A stretch of 10,778 bases of DNA from Alphaproteobacteria bacterium UBA3307 (GTDB lineage: Bacteria; Pseudomonadota; Alphaproteobacteria; RF32; CAG-239), in the NCBI GenBank assembly GCA_002361365.1, contig DEST01000011.1, positions 1 to 10,778 of the forward strand, given 5' to 3'. Under the pieces are notes generated by a model that was not told where the DNA came from, did not search any database, and worked only from the letters and a program-made list of their open reading frames with translations. Shown here piece by piece: positions 1 through 7,881 of this stretch (positions within the stretch are counted from its first letter, which is position 1; each line of letters begins with the position of its first letter). The translations under genes and the position numbers were made by a program.

Positions 1-4
1 CGGT

Positions 5-43
5 ACAGCGTGCGTTAATCTTTGTCGAAACGCACGCTGTTTT
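5..43 (+). terminator. Intrinsic terminator of an upstream + strand gene
   Basis: A perfect 12-bp inverted repeat (ACAGCGTGCGTT at 5-16, AACGCACGCTGT at 29-40) encloses a 12-nt loop and runs into a short T stretch (40-43) on the + strand. The T tract is short, but the stem is long and GC-containing. The other strand has no T run after the stem. It probably ends a gene that lies to the left of the window. Confidence 0.7.
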
Positions 44-51
44 CATATTAC

Positions 52-78
52 AAAAAAGGGCGGATAATTCCACCGCCC
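52..78 (-). terminator. Intrinsic terminator of the Cys-rich protein gene
   Basis: Read on the minus strand, GGGCGG (73-78) pairs with CCGCCC (58-63) across a 9-nt loop and is followed at once by six T residues (52-57). It lies about 30 nt past the stop codon of the minus-strand gene at 110-2734. With the preceding + strand hairpin it forms a converging pair of terminators between two genes that face each other. Confidence 0.85.
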
Positions 79-109
79 CTGAAAGGATATAAAAGTAAAT
101 ATATTCTGA

Positions 110-2734
110 TTATTTTTCACGGCAAGAGTAGCAATAACTACCAAATTCTGTCTGTCCGCTATATGTATAAGCCAAACCTTTATTGATACAATCGTTATAG
201 TTTTTGACTTGACCATCCGGACAATCGTCATTCAATTCATCAGCATATCTATTTATATCAGGCATAAGTGTATGGTCTTTATTAGTGTATCCTACTAATT
301 CACCATTACGACATCTTTTACGGTTTGATGTGTTATATTTTGAAAGCCCATCCTCTTTTTCTTGTGTATATCTTACATATCCATTCTCATCTATATCAAC
401 AAACATTCTTCCCTCTCTTGCTTCTTCTATACCGTCTTTAGGGTATTTATAATTCACAATCCATCTTCCCAGAACATCTATTTGACATTTTTGGACAGTT
501 GAAGTTGCCGGAATATCAATTGCGTCAAGAAGAGTGCATTTTTGAATCAATTTTTGCATATTATTTGTAAATCCTTCTATGTCAGATTCTGATGAGCATT
601 CACGGCATGATTTTGCAGAAGTTCCATCAGTTGACTGAATTTTGAAACAATATGTTGGAAATTCGGATGTGGCGCCGCAATCAGTATCTTCACAGCATCC
701 ATGACCAAATCTGCCATCACCTGGAACACACTTGGCAATCACGCACTCACAAGTACCTTTGTCGTATTCATAACCTTCTTCGCAAGTTTTAGATATCCAT
801 TCATTACAAGTCTTATTATTTGCGCTATATTTCGGGGTATCTCCATCGTATTCAGGGTTATCATTATTATTTTCCTTATATGGACAATAATCGCTGTTGG
901 CATCGCAGAACTGTGTCGGCTGACATTTAATATCTTTATCCATACCAGTACATTTTTTAGCCGTACACATACCGCAAGCTTGATCTCTATACATACCATT
1001 AGAAGTATATACCCAGCCTAAATTGCCGCTTTCTCCACAATCTTCAACTGACTGAAATGCTGTGCTGAAACCTTCAGGGCATCCGCTTTCACAAGCACAT
1101 TCTTCAGTTGTGCTGCGAGGATAGCCGTCTTGGCACTGCACAACACATTTAATGTTATAAACAATATCATCACCGGTTGGAACTTCATCATTTACCCACT
1201 TATCGTCGGTAGTATCTTCTTCGCCTTTGCTTGGGTCCGGTTCTTCGTGTTTTGGCTCCGGTTGACAATAATAATCATATCCGGTTGTGGTGGTACAAGT
1301 TTTTGCCTCGCATTTACCGCATAGCAAATCACCGGACTTTCCGTTGCTACTGAAATTCCAGCCTTGCGGATGATTGTTTTTCGTACAATCAGCAACAGAT
1401 TGATAGTCTGTGCTATATCCTTCCGGACATTTCTTTGGTGCACATTCGCAATTTTCTGTATCAAATTCCAAATCACCCTCACAGCCGAAGCCGTTTTCTT
1501 CGTTCATCTCCATATCTTTATAACAAGCCGTATCACCGTTCCAACCGGTGAATTTTTTGGCATAGCATACACCATTTCGTTTTACGGTGTAGTAGCCTTG
1601 AGCGTTTGGTCCGTTTGGCTTATTTTCATCCGTTATAATGTCACCTTCAGCACATGGGCGTTTTATGCACTGACAACCGGTGGAAACTTCTTCCCACGTA
1701 TCACCATAAAGCCGTTTTGCTTCCGTGCTTTCTTTGTCATCCCATACAAAGCCGTTACAGCCGGTGTTTTTCGGTTTATCTCTATCATAAATTGCTGTGG
1801 CTTCTTCATTGCAATAGCAATGAGTATTTTTTAGACCGAATTTGCAACATTTTACTTCGGTGCCATCGGCAAGAACAGTATAGTGTCCGGAAAATTCGCT
1901 GTTGCCTTCTCCGCATTTGTCATAACATTCCGGACTGGTCATCGGAGTTGTTTCCGGTTCATACCCCTGAGGACAAGCATCGCTGGCTTTACAGTGACCG
2001 CATAAATAGTTATCTTCATCTGATGATTCTCCGGTAACAAATGACCAATGGGTTATTGTTTGTACGGTGTTTTTATATTCGCATTCTTTTTCTTGCTGTG
2101 CTTTTACTTCAGCTCGGGATTTACCAATCAGAGAATAAGCGGTATCATTGCCATCTTTACAAATTGTTACATTTTCACAGCGCCAATAGTATTTATTGTC
2201 TTTTTTAGCGTGTACGTCCACACCTTTTTGGTTTTTAACCATACACACATAGCAAGCATAATTTGCTACATCATTTTTGCCGCCAGATGTTCGGTAAGAA
2301 CTTGGCCAATCGCTGTATTTGCTGGCTGTTGCCTTGTTGATGGTACATTCGCCGGATATGGAGCAATATGTGCCGTTTCTGACTGTATATTCATTAGAAT
2401 GGTCTTCACCGGAGCCGATATGCGTATAAGCAGAACAAGATGGAGCAACGCAACTTGCTTTTTCCGGACATTCTTTAGCAGCGGTACATGTATATCCGCT
2501 GTTAATTAAATTATTATACTCCGATGAGTTTACCTCTACGGCACTCGGGTCATTACAAAAGGTATTTATAACTTCCATCGGCTGATACTGCATCTGTTCT
2601 TCGCAACTTGGATTATCATAATCCCCTAAAAGACATACAGACGCATTAACAGGCGTAGTCATTGCCATTCCCATCAGAGCAATCACTAGGCTTAACACTA
2701 GCTGTTTGCAAAGTATGTTCCGCTTATTTAACAT
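110..2734 (-). CDS. Secreted, modular, extremely Cys-rich protein of unknown function
   Basis: I do not recognise a named family. The 874-residue product starts with a Sec-type signal peptide: basic residues K4/R5, a hydrophobic core at about 11-25, and a likely cleavage site after VNA at residue 31. The mature part carries about 68 cysteines by hand count (near 8%), so it should be exported and disulfide-bonded or metal-binding in the periplasm or at the surface. Two closely similar modules (residues 436-492 and 552-606) share CPEG[Y/F]ST, QSV.DC, GW.[F/Y] and CG.C.AK.C. Four looser relatives end in CxxC at 161-164, 245-248, 710-713 and 868-871. An acidic, Pro-containing linker occupies about 491-525. 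The C-terminal region (about 720-837) has few cysteines. The ATG at 2734 has AGGAG seven nt upstream. The gene has its own promoter and terminator, so it appears monocistronic. Surface adhesin, structural or binding roles are possible; none is demonstrated. Confidence 0.9.
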   Translation of the reverse strand: MLNKRNILCKQLVLSLVIALMGMAMTTPVNASVCLLGDYDNPSCEEQMQYQPMEVINTFCNDPSAVEVNSSEYNNLINSGYTCTAAKECPEKASCVAPSCSAYTHIGSGEDHSNEYTVRNGTYCSISGECTINKATASKYSDWPSSYRTSGGKNDVANYACYVCMVKNQKGVDVHAKKDNKYYWRCENVTICKDGNDTAYSLIGKSRAEVKAQQEKECEYKNTVQTITHWSFVTGESSDEDNYLCGHCKASDACPQGYEPETTPMTSPECYDKCGEGNSEFSGHYTVLADGTEVKCCKFGLKNTHCYCNEEATAIYDRDKPKNTGCNGFVWDDKESTEAKRLYGDTWEEVSTGCQCIKRPCAEGDIITDENKPNGPNAQGYYTVKRNGVCYAKKFTGWNGDTACYKDMEMNEENGFGCEGDLEFDTENCECAPKKCPEGYSTDYQSVADCTKNNHPQGWNFSSNGKSGDLLCGKCEAKTCTTTTGYDYYCQPEPKHEEPDPSKGEEDTTDDKWVNDEVPTGDDIVYNIKCVVQCQDGYPRSTTEECACESGCPEGFSTAFQSVEDCGESGNLGWVYTSNGMYRDQACGMCTAKKCTGMDKDIKCQPTQFCDANSDYCPYKENNNDNPEYDGDTPKYSANNKTCNEWISKTCEEGYEYDKGTCECVIAKCVPGDGRFGHGCCEDTDCGATSEFPTYCFKIQSTDGTSAKSCRECSSESDIEGFTNNMQKLIQKCTLLDAIDIPATSTVQKCQIDVLGRWIVNYKYPKDGIEEAREGRMFVDIDENGYVRYTQEKEDGLSKYNTSNRKRCRNGELVGYTNKDHTLMPDINRYADELNDDCPDGQVKNYNDCINKGLAYTYSGQTEFGSYCYSCREK
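917..1081 (-). repeat. Cys module, copy B (residues 552-606)
   Basis: This is the second copy of the conserved Cys module: CPEGFSTAFQSVEDC, then GWVYTSNG, CGMC.AKKC and CQP. The order and spacing of all conserved residues match copy A. The copies are separated by an acidic linker and a short Cys cluster (C530-C548). Confidence 0.8.
1259..1429 (-). repeat. Cys module, copy A (residues 436-492)
   Basis: This is the upstream copy of the best-conserved repeat pair in the Cys-rich protein. It begins with CPEGYSTDYQSVADC, continues through GWNFSSNG, and ends with CGKC.AKTC and a CQP tripeptide. Spacing from the first Cys to the CxxC is 36 residues here and 35 in copy B. The match is at protein level; base identity is only partial, so the duplication is not very recent. 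Confidence 0.8.
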
Positions 2735-2740
2735 GACTTT

Positions 2741-2784
2741 TCTCCTAATTTAAATAGATACACTAACTCTACCTTATTGTATCA
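2741..2784 (-). promoter_or_regulatory. Promoter and ribosome binding site of the Cys-rich protein gene
   Basis: On the minus strand TACAAT (2776-2781) matches TATAAT at 5 of 6 positions. It is preceded by TG one base upstream (2783-2784), giving an extended -10 element. No convincing -35 is present, which fits an extended -10 promoter. Transcription would begin near 2769, giving a leader of about 35 nt with AGGAG at 2742-2746, seven nt before the ATG. Confidence 0.45.
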
Positions 2785-2850
2785 CATATTTTTATTATTT
2801 GTGTTACATTTTTATGAAATTTTCAACTTTTTTATACTTGCTTGAAGACA

Positions 2851-2884
2851 AAGAAAATCCCGCTGAAATATTGACTTCAGCGGG
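2851..2884 (-). terminator. Intrinsic terminator of the 1101-residue protein gene
   Basis: A perfect 9-bp stem (CCCGCTGAA at 2859-2867, TTCAGCGGG at 2876-2884) with an 8-nt loop is followed on the minus strand by ATTTTCTT (2851-2858). It lies about 25 nt past the stop codon at 2909-2911. It separates this transcript from that of the Cys-rich protein downstream. Confidence 0.8.
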
Positions 2885-2908
2885 GAAATTGATTTTGGCC
2901 TCTGTTTA

Positions 2909-5900
2909 TCAGCGTCCTTGTTGTTGTGAGCCTTTGGCCAGTTGTTTTAAGACATTGGAACCATTTGAAACTTCTCTGGTAACAGACTGTCCGTTTTGAG
3001 CTTTTACGATAAAGTCTTTGCCGGAATCTCCGTCAGTTACGGCGGAATATGTTGTATCAACTCCATTTTCTTTAGTCTTTAAGATACCGCGCAACTTATC
3101 GGCTTTTTGAGAAACATAATTCTCTCCGGCTTGAGGGTCTACAACCGCATTCGGAGCTAACTTTACGTGCTTGTATGTTGCATATTGAACTTCGCTGTTA
3201 GGTGCGGTTTTCATACTCATCTTTTGCCCGTCAACCGTACGATTTATAGTGCCGTCCTTATGACGTACCACCTTAAACTTATGCTCTTGACCGTTAGCAT
3301 CGGTAATTTTGCCGGTAATATGATAACCTTTTTGCTCCAATGTTTGTTTAGCGGCCGCAAGTTGTTCGGCAGACGGATTGTTGACATCAGCAACTCCGGC
3401 TTTGGCTAATTGTTGCTTTAAGGCAACACCATAGGCATAATTTTCCACATCAGCATTAAGATTACCGGTGCGCGTGATAGTCACATCAAAGTCGTGTTTT
3501 TTATGCAAAAAGCTGAATAAACCGGAGGTTTTGGCTTTTCCCGTAGCTTGAATTGTTTCCGGCATTTGAATTTTAGCCTGAGGATCAATTTGAGCTTGGT
3601 CTGGTGTTAACTTTGCACCTTTAAGTTGAGATGCATCAACCTGCGGCTTTGTTTGCGCATTTTCTGCACCATTATCGTTATGATTATGTCCGGCACTATG
3701 TTGCGGACGCGTCCAACCGTGGTCACGTTCCACCACTTCGCCGCCCGGACGGATTATCATGTGTCCGGACTTAAGTTTATCGGCAATCCGGTCAAATTCT
3801 CCGCTGTCGAGCTTAGCCTGAAATTCCGCCTGTTGCGCGTCGGTCAGTTGCAATTTGCTCAAATAAGATGTCATGCCGGATTTAACAATATGTGTGTTTC
3901 CGCCGCGCAAATCATCAAAGTCTTTGCCCTCCATCAATCCCATTTGTTTAAGGATAACGTAAGTGGCATTCGCTTGGGTGGTCACTCTGGAATCCGTAAT
4001 ATCAAAAGTATGAGTTTGGGCAGCGGTATCAGCTATATCTGCGCCGTCTTGTCCTTGATTGATGGCGGCACCGATTTTGGCTCCGGCCGCCAAACCATCA
4101 GCAGAGTTATCGGCAGAAGGTGTCGTCGGAGCACTGTTTGCATTATCCATCATATACGCTGTTGCAGCTGAACCGATGGCAGTGGAGGCAACAATGGTGG
4201 TAGCTTTTATTTTTAAGCCTCTGATTTCTTGCGCCAATGCTTTAACTTGCTCCGCTTGCTCCGGAGATAAACCTAAAGATGCAACTTTGGCACTCAGATT
4301 TTTATCTCCGTTTTTCCACATTTTGGTTAACTCGTTATAGGCTTTTGTTGCAGGGTCATTATTACGTTTGAAACGGTCTAAAAATCCCTTTTTTGCCGGC
4401 TCTTGTCCGTTGCCTAAATGCTGTTGCAAAATGGCCATCAATTCTTTTTTCTTTGGATTCAGTTTTTTGCGTGTAATTGCCCAAGTGGCGGCACCGGTAA
4501 CCGCGGTAATTCCTGAAGATACAGCCATTTTTAAGCCTTTAATTGCAACACCGCCGGCGGCGTTTGTTGCGGCCAAACCGGCAATTCCGCCGACCAGACC
4601 GAATGTAGCGGCTCCGGAGGCAACAAGTGCGGCAGTGGCAATTCCTGCTGTTGCAAACAATAAGGAGCTTTTAGCAACATTTATTGCTGCTTCCGGATTC
4701 TTCTTAAAGTGCAGAGCCAATAGTTTGGGCGAGAATTTTCCGCCGTTTTCTTCTTTGGTATTCTTGATGGCCTTTTTAAATTCATTACTCATTTGCCAAG
4801 CTTGAGCGGCAGTGGCGCCGATAATGCCAAACCCTAAAGTAGCGCCGATTTTAACCGCAGCCGTTTTGCCGCCGGTTTTTACCGTTTGCATCAGTTGCGG
4901 ATGCTTTTGCCAAAACGATTTTTTGTTTTGAGCTGCAGTTTCTAATGCATTTTTCATACCGGTTTTTTGCGCTAAACGAGAGGCATAGACCGCGTTCTTT
5001 TGAGCGTATGTGGCATTTAGTGTTTGATAAACCTTAGATGTTACAAAAGCCGTGAATTTTGCTTGGTGCTGTGCGTCTTTTTGCAATGTTTCCAAGTTGT
5101 CAAGCGGTAATTTATTGGCTTTAGCATATTCTTGCCACCACTTGTTTTTTTGTTCCGGGTCATTAGCTATACCGGCAAATGTCGTGTCTGCGGTTTTAAT
5201 ATATTCAGCAGCTATTTCGGCATATTTTTGATAGTAGCGTTTTTTTGCCGCTTCTGCATCTTTGTCCGGCGTTTCTGCCGCAAGTTCGGTAAGCGCCGTA
5301 ATGCGCAATGTTTCGATAATTTCATTAAGCGTTGTTTTATCGGTTGCTTTTAAAACTGCCAATCCGGAATTATTTTCAAAGTCTTTTGGTAATATTTTTT
5401 CATTAGCCGGAACAAGCTGTTGCCATTTCTTTTCATTTTCTTCGATTTCTTTGGCTTTGGGTAATTCGGCATCAAAACCGTTGTTGCGGTCATATTCGAT
5501 AAGTGCGGCGTCAAGAGTTGCCTGATTTGCATATTTGTAATTTTTATCCGCACCGGTCAAAATAGCAACATAGTCTTTGACGGTAGGAGCATTATGCGGC
5601 AACAACTCAATATCGCCGTTTTCCGGATTCTGATAACTTAAATCAGTGTCTGATAATTCTTGCTTGGCATAAGCCTCTATTTTTTTTAGTTGTTGCGAGA
5701 TGTTATCCAGTTTTTCAGCGGATTCTTTAGCCTCAGGCATATCAATCATTGCCGGACCGATACCGGCTCTGTCAAGTGCCTGAATGTACCTATCCCTAAG
5801 TTCCGATAAGCGTTGATGCTCTTGTGCTAAGTCATAAGAAGTCATTGCATTGAATTTATCCAAATCTTCCTGACTGAGAACGGTTTCTTCTGCCGGAGCT

Positions 5901-6214
5901 TCCGCGTTCGGAGTCTCTGTTTGCGTTGGCTGTTCCTTTGTCGGAGTTTCAGTTGTTTCATGAGCTGCTTGTTGCTCTAACAAAGCTAACTTTTCTTTTT
6001 GCGCCGCTACCTTTGTAAGCACCAAATCACGTTGGCTTGCCGGTAGATTTGCGCCGGAAACATTCAGAAGTTCTTCAATTTTTGCTAAGGCATCTGCATC
6101 ATAACTATCAATATTGGATTGTGATACATTATGCAAAAAGTCTGTTGCGCTTTGAGTGTTTTTCGCCGCTTCTTCTGCTGCAAGCTTAAATTCTTCATTT
6201 GTCATATCAGCCAT
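2909..6214 (-). CDS. Large Cys-free protein with Ala/Gly-rich hydrophobic centre, unknown function
   Basis: I do not recognise this 1101-residue protein. No signal peptide is visible. Residues 1-85 are helical and charged; about 86-112 form a Thr/Pro/Glu-rich linker; 113-440 look alpha-helical with coiled-coil-like stretches. A centre of small-residue hydrophobic segments follows (about 450-472, 514-551, 563-580, with another at 669-688), separated by Lys-rich stretches, suggesting insertion into or contact with a membrane. Residues 690-730 are Ala/Asn/Asp-rich and 836-848 His/Asn-rich. The C-terminal part (about 905-1095) seems mixed alpha/beta, with short N/D-G turns. I find no cysteine in the whole protein. 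The frame is open upstream to 6289, but the ATG at 6214 is chosen because AGGAG (6222-6226) sits seven nt before it and a promoter lies at 6247-6275, inside any longer version. A cytoplasmic scaffold, a membrane-organising protein or a secreted effector would all fit; none can be preferred. Confidence 0.88.
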   Translation of the reverse strand: MADMTNEEFKLAAEEAAKNTQSATDFLHNVSQSNIDSYDADALAKIEELLNVSGANLPASQRDLVLTKVAAQKEKLALLEQQAAHETTETPTKEQPTQTETPNAEAPAEETVLSQEDLDKFNAMTSYDLAQEHQRLSELRDRYIQALDRAGIGPAMIDMPEAKESAEKLDNISQQLKKIEAYAKQELSDTDLSYQNPENGDIELLPHNAPTVKDYVAILTGADKNYKYANQATLDAALIEYDRNNGFDAELPKAKEIEENEKKWQQLVPANEKILPKDFENNSGLAVLKATDKTTLNEIIETLRITALTELAAETPDKDAEAAKKRYYQKYAEIAAEYIKTADTTFAGIANDPEQKNKWWQEYAKANKLPLDNLETLQKDAQHQAKFTAFVTSKVYQTLNATYAQKNAVYASRLAQKTGMKNALETAAQNKKSFWQKHPQLMQTVKTGGKTAAVKIGATLGFGIIGATAAQAWQMSNEFKKAIKNTKEENGGKFSPKLLALHFKKNPEAAINVAKSSLLFATAGIATAALVASGAATFGLVGGIAGLAATNAAGGVAIKGLKMAVSSGITAVTGAATWAITRKKLNPKKKELMAILQQHLGNGQEPAKKGFLDRFKRNNDPATKAYNELTKMWKNGDKNLSAKVASLGLSPEQAEQVKALAQEIRGLKIKATTIVASTAIGSAATAYMMDNANSAPTTPSADNSADGLAAGAKIGAAINQGQDGADIADTAAQTHTFDITDSRVTTQANATYVILKQMGLMEGKDFDDLRGGNTHIVKSGMTSYLSKLQLTDAQQAEFQAKLDSGEFDRIADKLKSGHMIIRPGGEVVERDHGWTRPQHSAGHNHNDNGAENAQTKPQVDASQLKGAKLTPDQAQIDPQAKIQMPETIQATGKAKTSGLFSFLHKKHDFDVTITRTGNLNADVENYAYGVALKQQLAKAGVADVNNPSAEQLAAAKQTLEQKGYHITGKITDANGQEHKFKVVRHKDGTINRTVDGQKMSMKTAPNSEVQYATYKHVKLAPNAVVDPQAGENYVSQKADKLRGILKTKENGVDTTYSAVTDGDSGKDFIVKAQNGQSVTREVSNGSNVLKQLAKGSQQQGR

Positions 6215-6220
6215 ATTCGT

Positions 6221-6226
6221 TCTCCT
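6221..6226 (-). promoter_or_regulatory. Shine-Dalgarno that fixes the start at 6214
   Basis: The minus strand reads AGGAGA here, with AGGAG seven nt from the ATG at 6214. The same geometry precedes the Cys-rich gene and the gene at 10217. The longer open frame to 6289 has no comparable site and would place the promoter inside coding sequence. Confidence 0.75.
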
Positions 6227-6246
6227 AAATAGCCATATTTTATGGT

Positions 6247-6275
6247 AGTATATCGTATATTTTGGCGAAATGCAA
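6247..6275 (-). promoter_or_regulatory. Candidate promoter of the 1101-residue protein gene
   Basis: On the minus strand TATACT (6247-6252) matches TATAAT at 5 of 6 positions. A weak -35, TTGCAT (6270-6275), lies exactly 17 bp upstream. Transcription would start near 6240, leaving a leader of about 26 nt. The -10 is convincing; the -35 shares only TTG with consensus. Confidence 0.45.
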
Positions 6276-6375
6276 GTAAAAAATGACAAAAATGATATGT
6301 TTTTTGTAAATATTGTCGAACTTGGACATTTTCAGTCAATAATATGCTTTTTTTTATATACTTTACTATTTTGTA

Positions 6376-6384
6376 TGCTATAAC
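6376..6384 (+). promoter_or_regulatory. Candidate extended -10 promoter of the glycan operon
   Basis: TGCTATAAC fits the extended -10 pattern TGnTATAAT with one mismatch. Transcription would start near 6391, giving a leader of about 27 nt to the GTG at 6418. No good -35 is visible at 16-18 bp. The intergenic region is shared with the divergent promoter at 6247-6275, leaving about 100 bp between them for possible shared regulation, although no clear operator palindrome was seen. Confidence 0.4.
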
Positions 6385-6408
6385 AATTTTGGTTTAAGAG
6401 TGGTTAAC

Positions 6409-6413
6409 GGAGG
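6409..6413 (+). promoter_or_regulatory. Shine-Dalgarno that decides the GT39 start
   Basis: GGAGG lies four nt before the GTG at 6418. This excludes the in-frame GTG at 6400, which is upstream of the site. The spacing is slightly short, and the ATG at 6430 would be 16 nt away, so the GTG is preferred but not certain. Confidence 0.5.
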
Positions 6414-6417
6414 CAAA

Positions 6418-7881
6418 GTGTCCGGACTGATGAAAAAATTTGTGTGGTTGCTTATTTTCAGCTTTTTATTATGGAGTGTGGTGCCTATGTTGCGCCTTTC
6501 GCTTTCAATGGATACACAAGAGGCTATCGTTTGGGGAAAATACTGCTTGTGGGGAACTACCAAGCATCCGCCGTTTTCCGGTTGGGTTGCATACGCGTGG
6601 TATGAGCTGTTTGGACAGAGCGATAAAGCAATGTATGCTCTGAGCCAAATTTTTGTTATGCTGGGTGTCGTATATATATATAAATTGGCGCGTTGCTTTT
6701 TAGATGATATACAAGCGATTTCTGCTGCTGCTTTGCAGTTTGGTATTATTTATTACGGATTTTCTACACCGGAATTTAACGTCAACGTGATTTCTATCGG
6801 ATTGTGGCCGATGTGCGCTTATTATTTTTGGCAAGGATATACTATGAATAGGTGGCGAGATTGGTTGCTGTTTGGAATTTTGGCCGGTTTAAATCTTCTC
6901 AATAAATATGTTGGAACGATATTGTTGGCGGCTTTGGGAACATTTGTTTTATGGGACAAAGGTATTTGGAGGCTGTTGAAGAATTTTAAGGTGTATGTGG
7001 CAGCGATATTGGCAATAGGATTACTTACTCCGCATATTTATTGGCTGTGGCAGAATGATTTTGAATCTTTTAACTATATTTCATCTCGCAGTCATGGCGG
7101 AAATATTACCTCGTTTTGGCGCCATATTGTATATCCTCTGAAGTTTGTGGGCGCTCAGATTTTATTCGCACTACCGGCAATTTTGACGTTCTTTTTGTTT
7201 TGGCAGAACGGTAAAAAGACGGCATTTTTCTTAAATACAAACAGTCGTTTTATTCTGAGCACGGCGATTATTCCGGCGGCAATATTTGCACTGATTTGTC
7301 TTATCAGCGGCAATGCGGCAAAAAGTATGTGGGGGTTTCCGTGTCTGTTTATGTGGGGTACGGCGCTTTTTTATTTTCTCCCGATAAAAATTGATGCTCA
7401 AAGAGCAAATAAATTTTTGAATATAATGTTTGTCTGGGTTGCTTTGTTTGCAACCGCTTACGGAATACAGTGTTTGATGACGACGAGTTTACGCTATCAG
7501 ACAGAAGTGCGGAAGATGGCGCAGATGTTTGAACAAAAATGGGAGGAACATACAGATAAACCGCTTGAATATGTAGGGGCAGACGTATGGTACAGTGATA
7601 TTATGGCTTTATATGCTTCGCATGAAATCAAACCGATGATTTGGATGAAGCCTAAAAATAATCCGTGGTTTGATAAAGTTGATTTTGAGCAGAAAGGCGC
7701 ACTCTTGATTGCCGCAGATGATTGGGAATATGCTCAATATCAAAAAATGTATGGGCGCAAAGTTTCCGCACCGCAAAAAATGACTCTTGCATATAAAAAT
7801 TATTTTGGTAAAACTAAAGAAAAAGCAGTTTTATACGGATTCTTTGAACCGTGGGAGGTAGAAAATGCCGAAGAAAAATAA
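6418..7881 (+). CDS. GT39 / ArnT-like membrane glycosyltransferase
   Basis: This 487-residue product is a polytopic GT-C enzyme of the PMT/ArnT type. Such enzymes use an undecaprenyl-phosphate-linked sugar on the periplasmic side and transfer it to lipid A, LPS, a polymer or a protein. After the first membrane helix (about 6-25) comes a loop with MDTQEAIVWG (D32, E35; the acidic site expected to be catalytic), then the family hallmark KHPP (49-52) and a Trp-rich stretch. NKYVG at 162-166 and about ten further hydrophobic segments follow. The last roughly 130 residues form a soluble domain. The GTG at 6418 follows GGAGG; the ATG at 6430 (483 residues) is an alternative. It opens a four-gene operon and overlaps the next gene by 17 nt. 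Family assignment is firm. The name arnT is not justified, because sugar and acceptor cannot be read from the sequence. Confidence 0.88.
   Translation: MSGLMKKFVWLLIFSFLLWSVVPMLRLSLSMDTQEAIVWGKYCLWGTTKHPPFSGWVAYAWYELFGQSDKAMYALSQIFVMLGVVYIYKLARCFLDDIQAISAAALQFGIIYYGFSTPEFNVNVISIGLWPMCAYYFWQGYTMNRWRDWLLFGILAGLNLLNKYVGTILLAALGTFVLWDKGIWRLLKNFKVYVAAILAIGLLTPHIYWLWQNDFESFNYISSRSHGGNITSFWRHIVYPLKFVGAQILFALPAILTFFLFWQNGKKTAFFLNTNSRFILSTAIIPAAIFALICLISGNAAKSMWGFPCLFMWGTALFYFLPIKIDAQRANKFLNIMFVWVALFATAYGIQCLMTTSLRYQTEVRKMAQMFEQKWEEHTDKPLEYVGADVWYSDIMALYASHEIKPMIWMKPKNNPWFDKVDFEQKGALLIAADDWEYAQYQKMYGRKVSAPQKMTLAYKNYFGKTKEKAVLYGFFEPWEVENAEEK

Noticed and set aside
701..2509. Several long + strand open frames opposite the Cys-rich gene, with Phe/Ile-rich, membrane-protein-like translations
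   Set aside because: They are antisense shadows. They lack ribosome binding sites and break up into several short frames, while the minus-strand gene has a signal peptide, repeats, promoter and terminator.
2909..6214. Reading the large protein as a phage tape-measure protein or a pore-forming colicin because of its helices and Ala/Gly-rich hydrophobic centre
   Set aside because: No phage or immunity genes are nearby, no recognisable motif is present, and composition alone is not enough.
6215..6289. A 25-residue N-terminal extension of the 1101-residue protein, starting near 6289
   Set aside because: There is no Shine-Dalgarno at 6289, the extension would contain the candidate promoter, and AGGAG stands correctly before the ATG at 6214.
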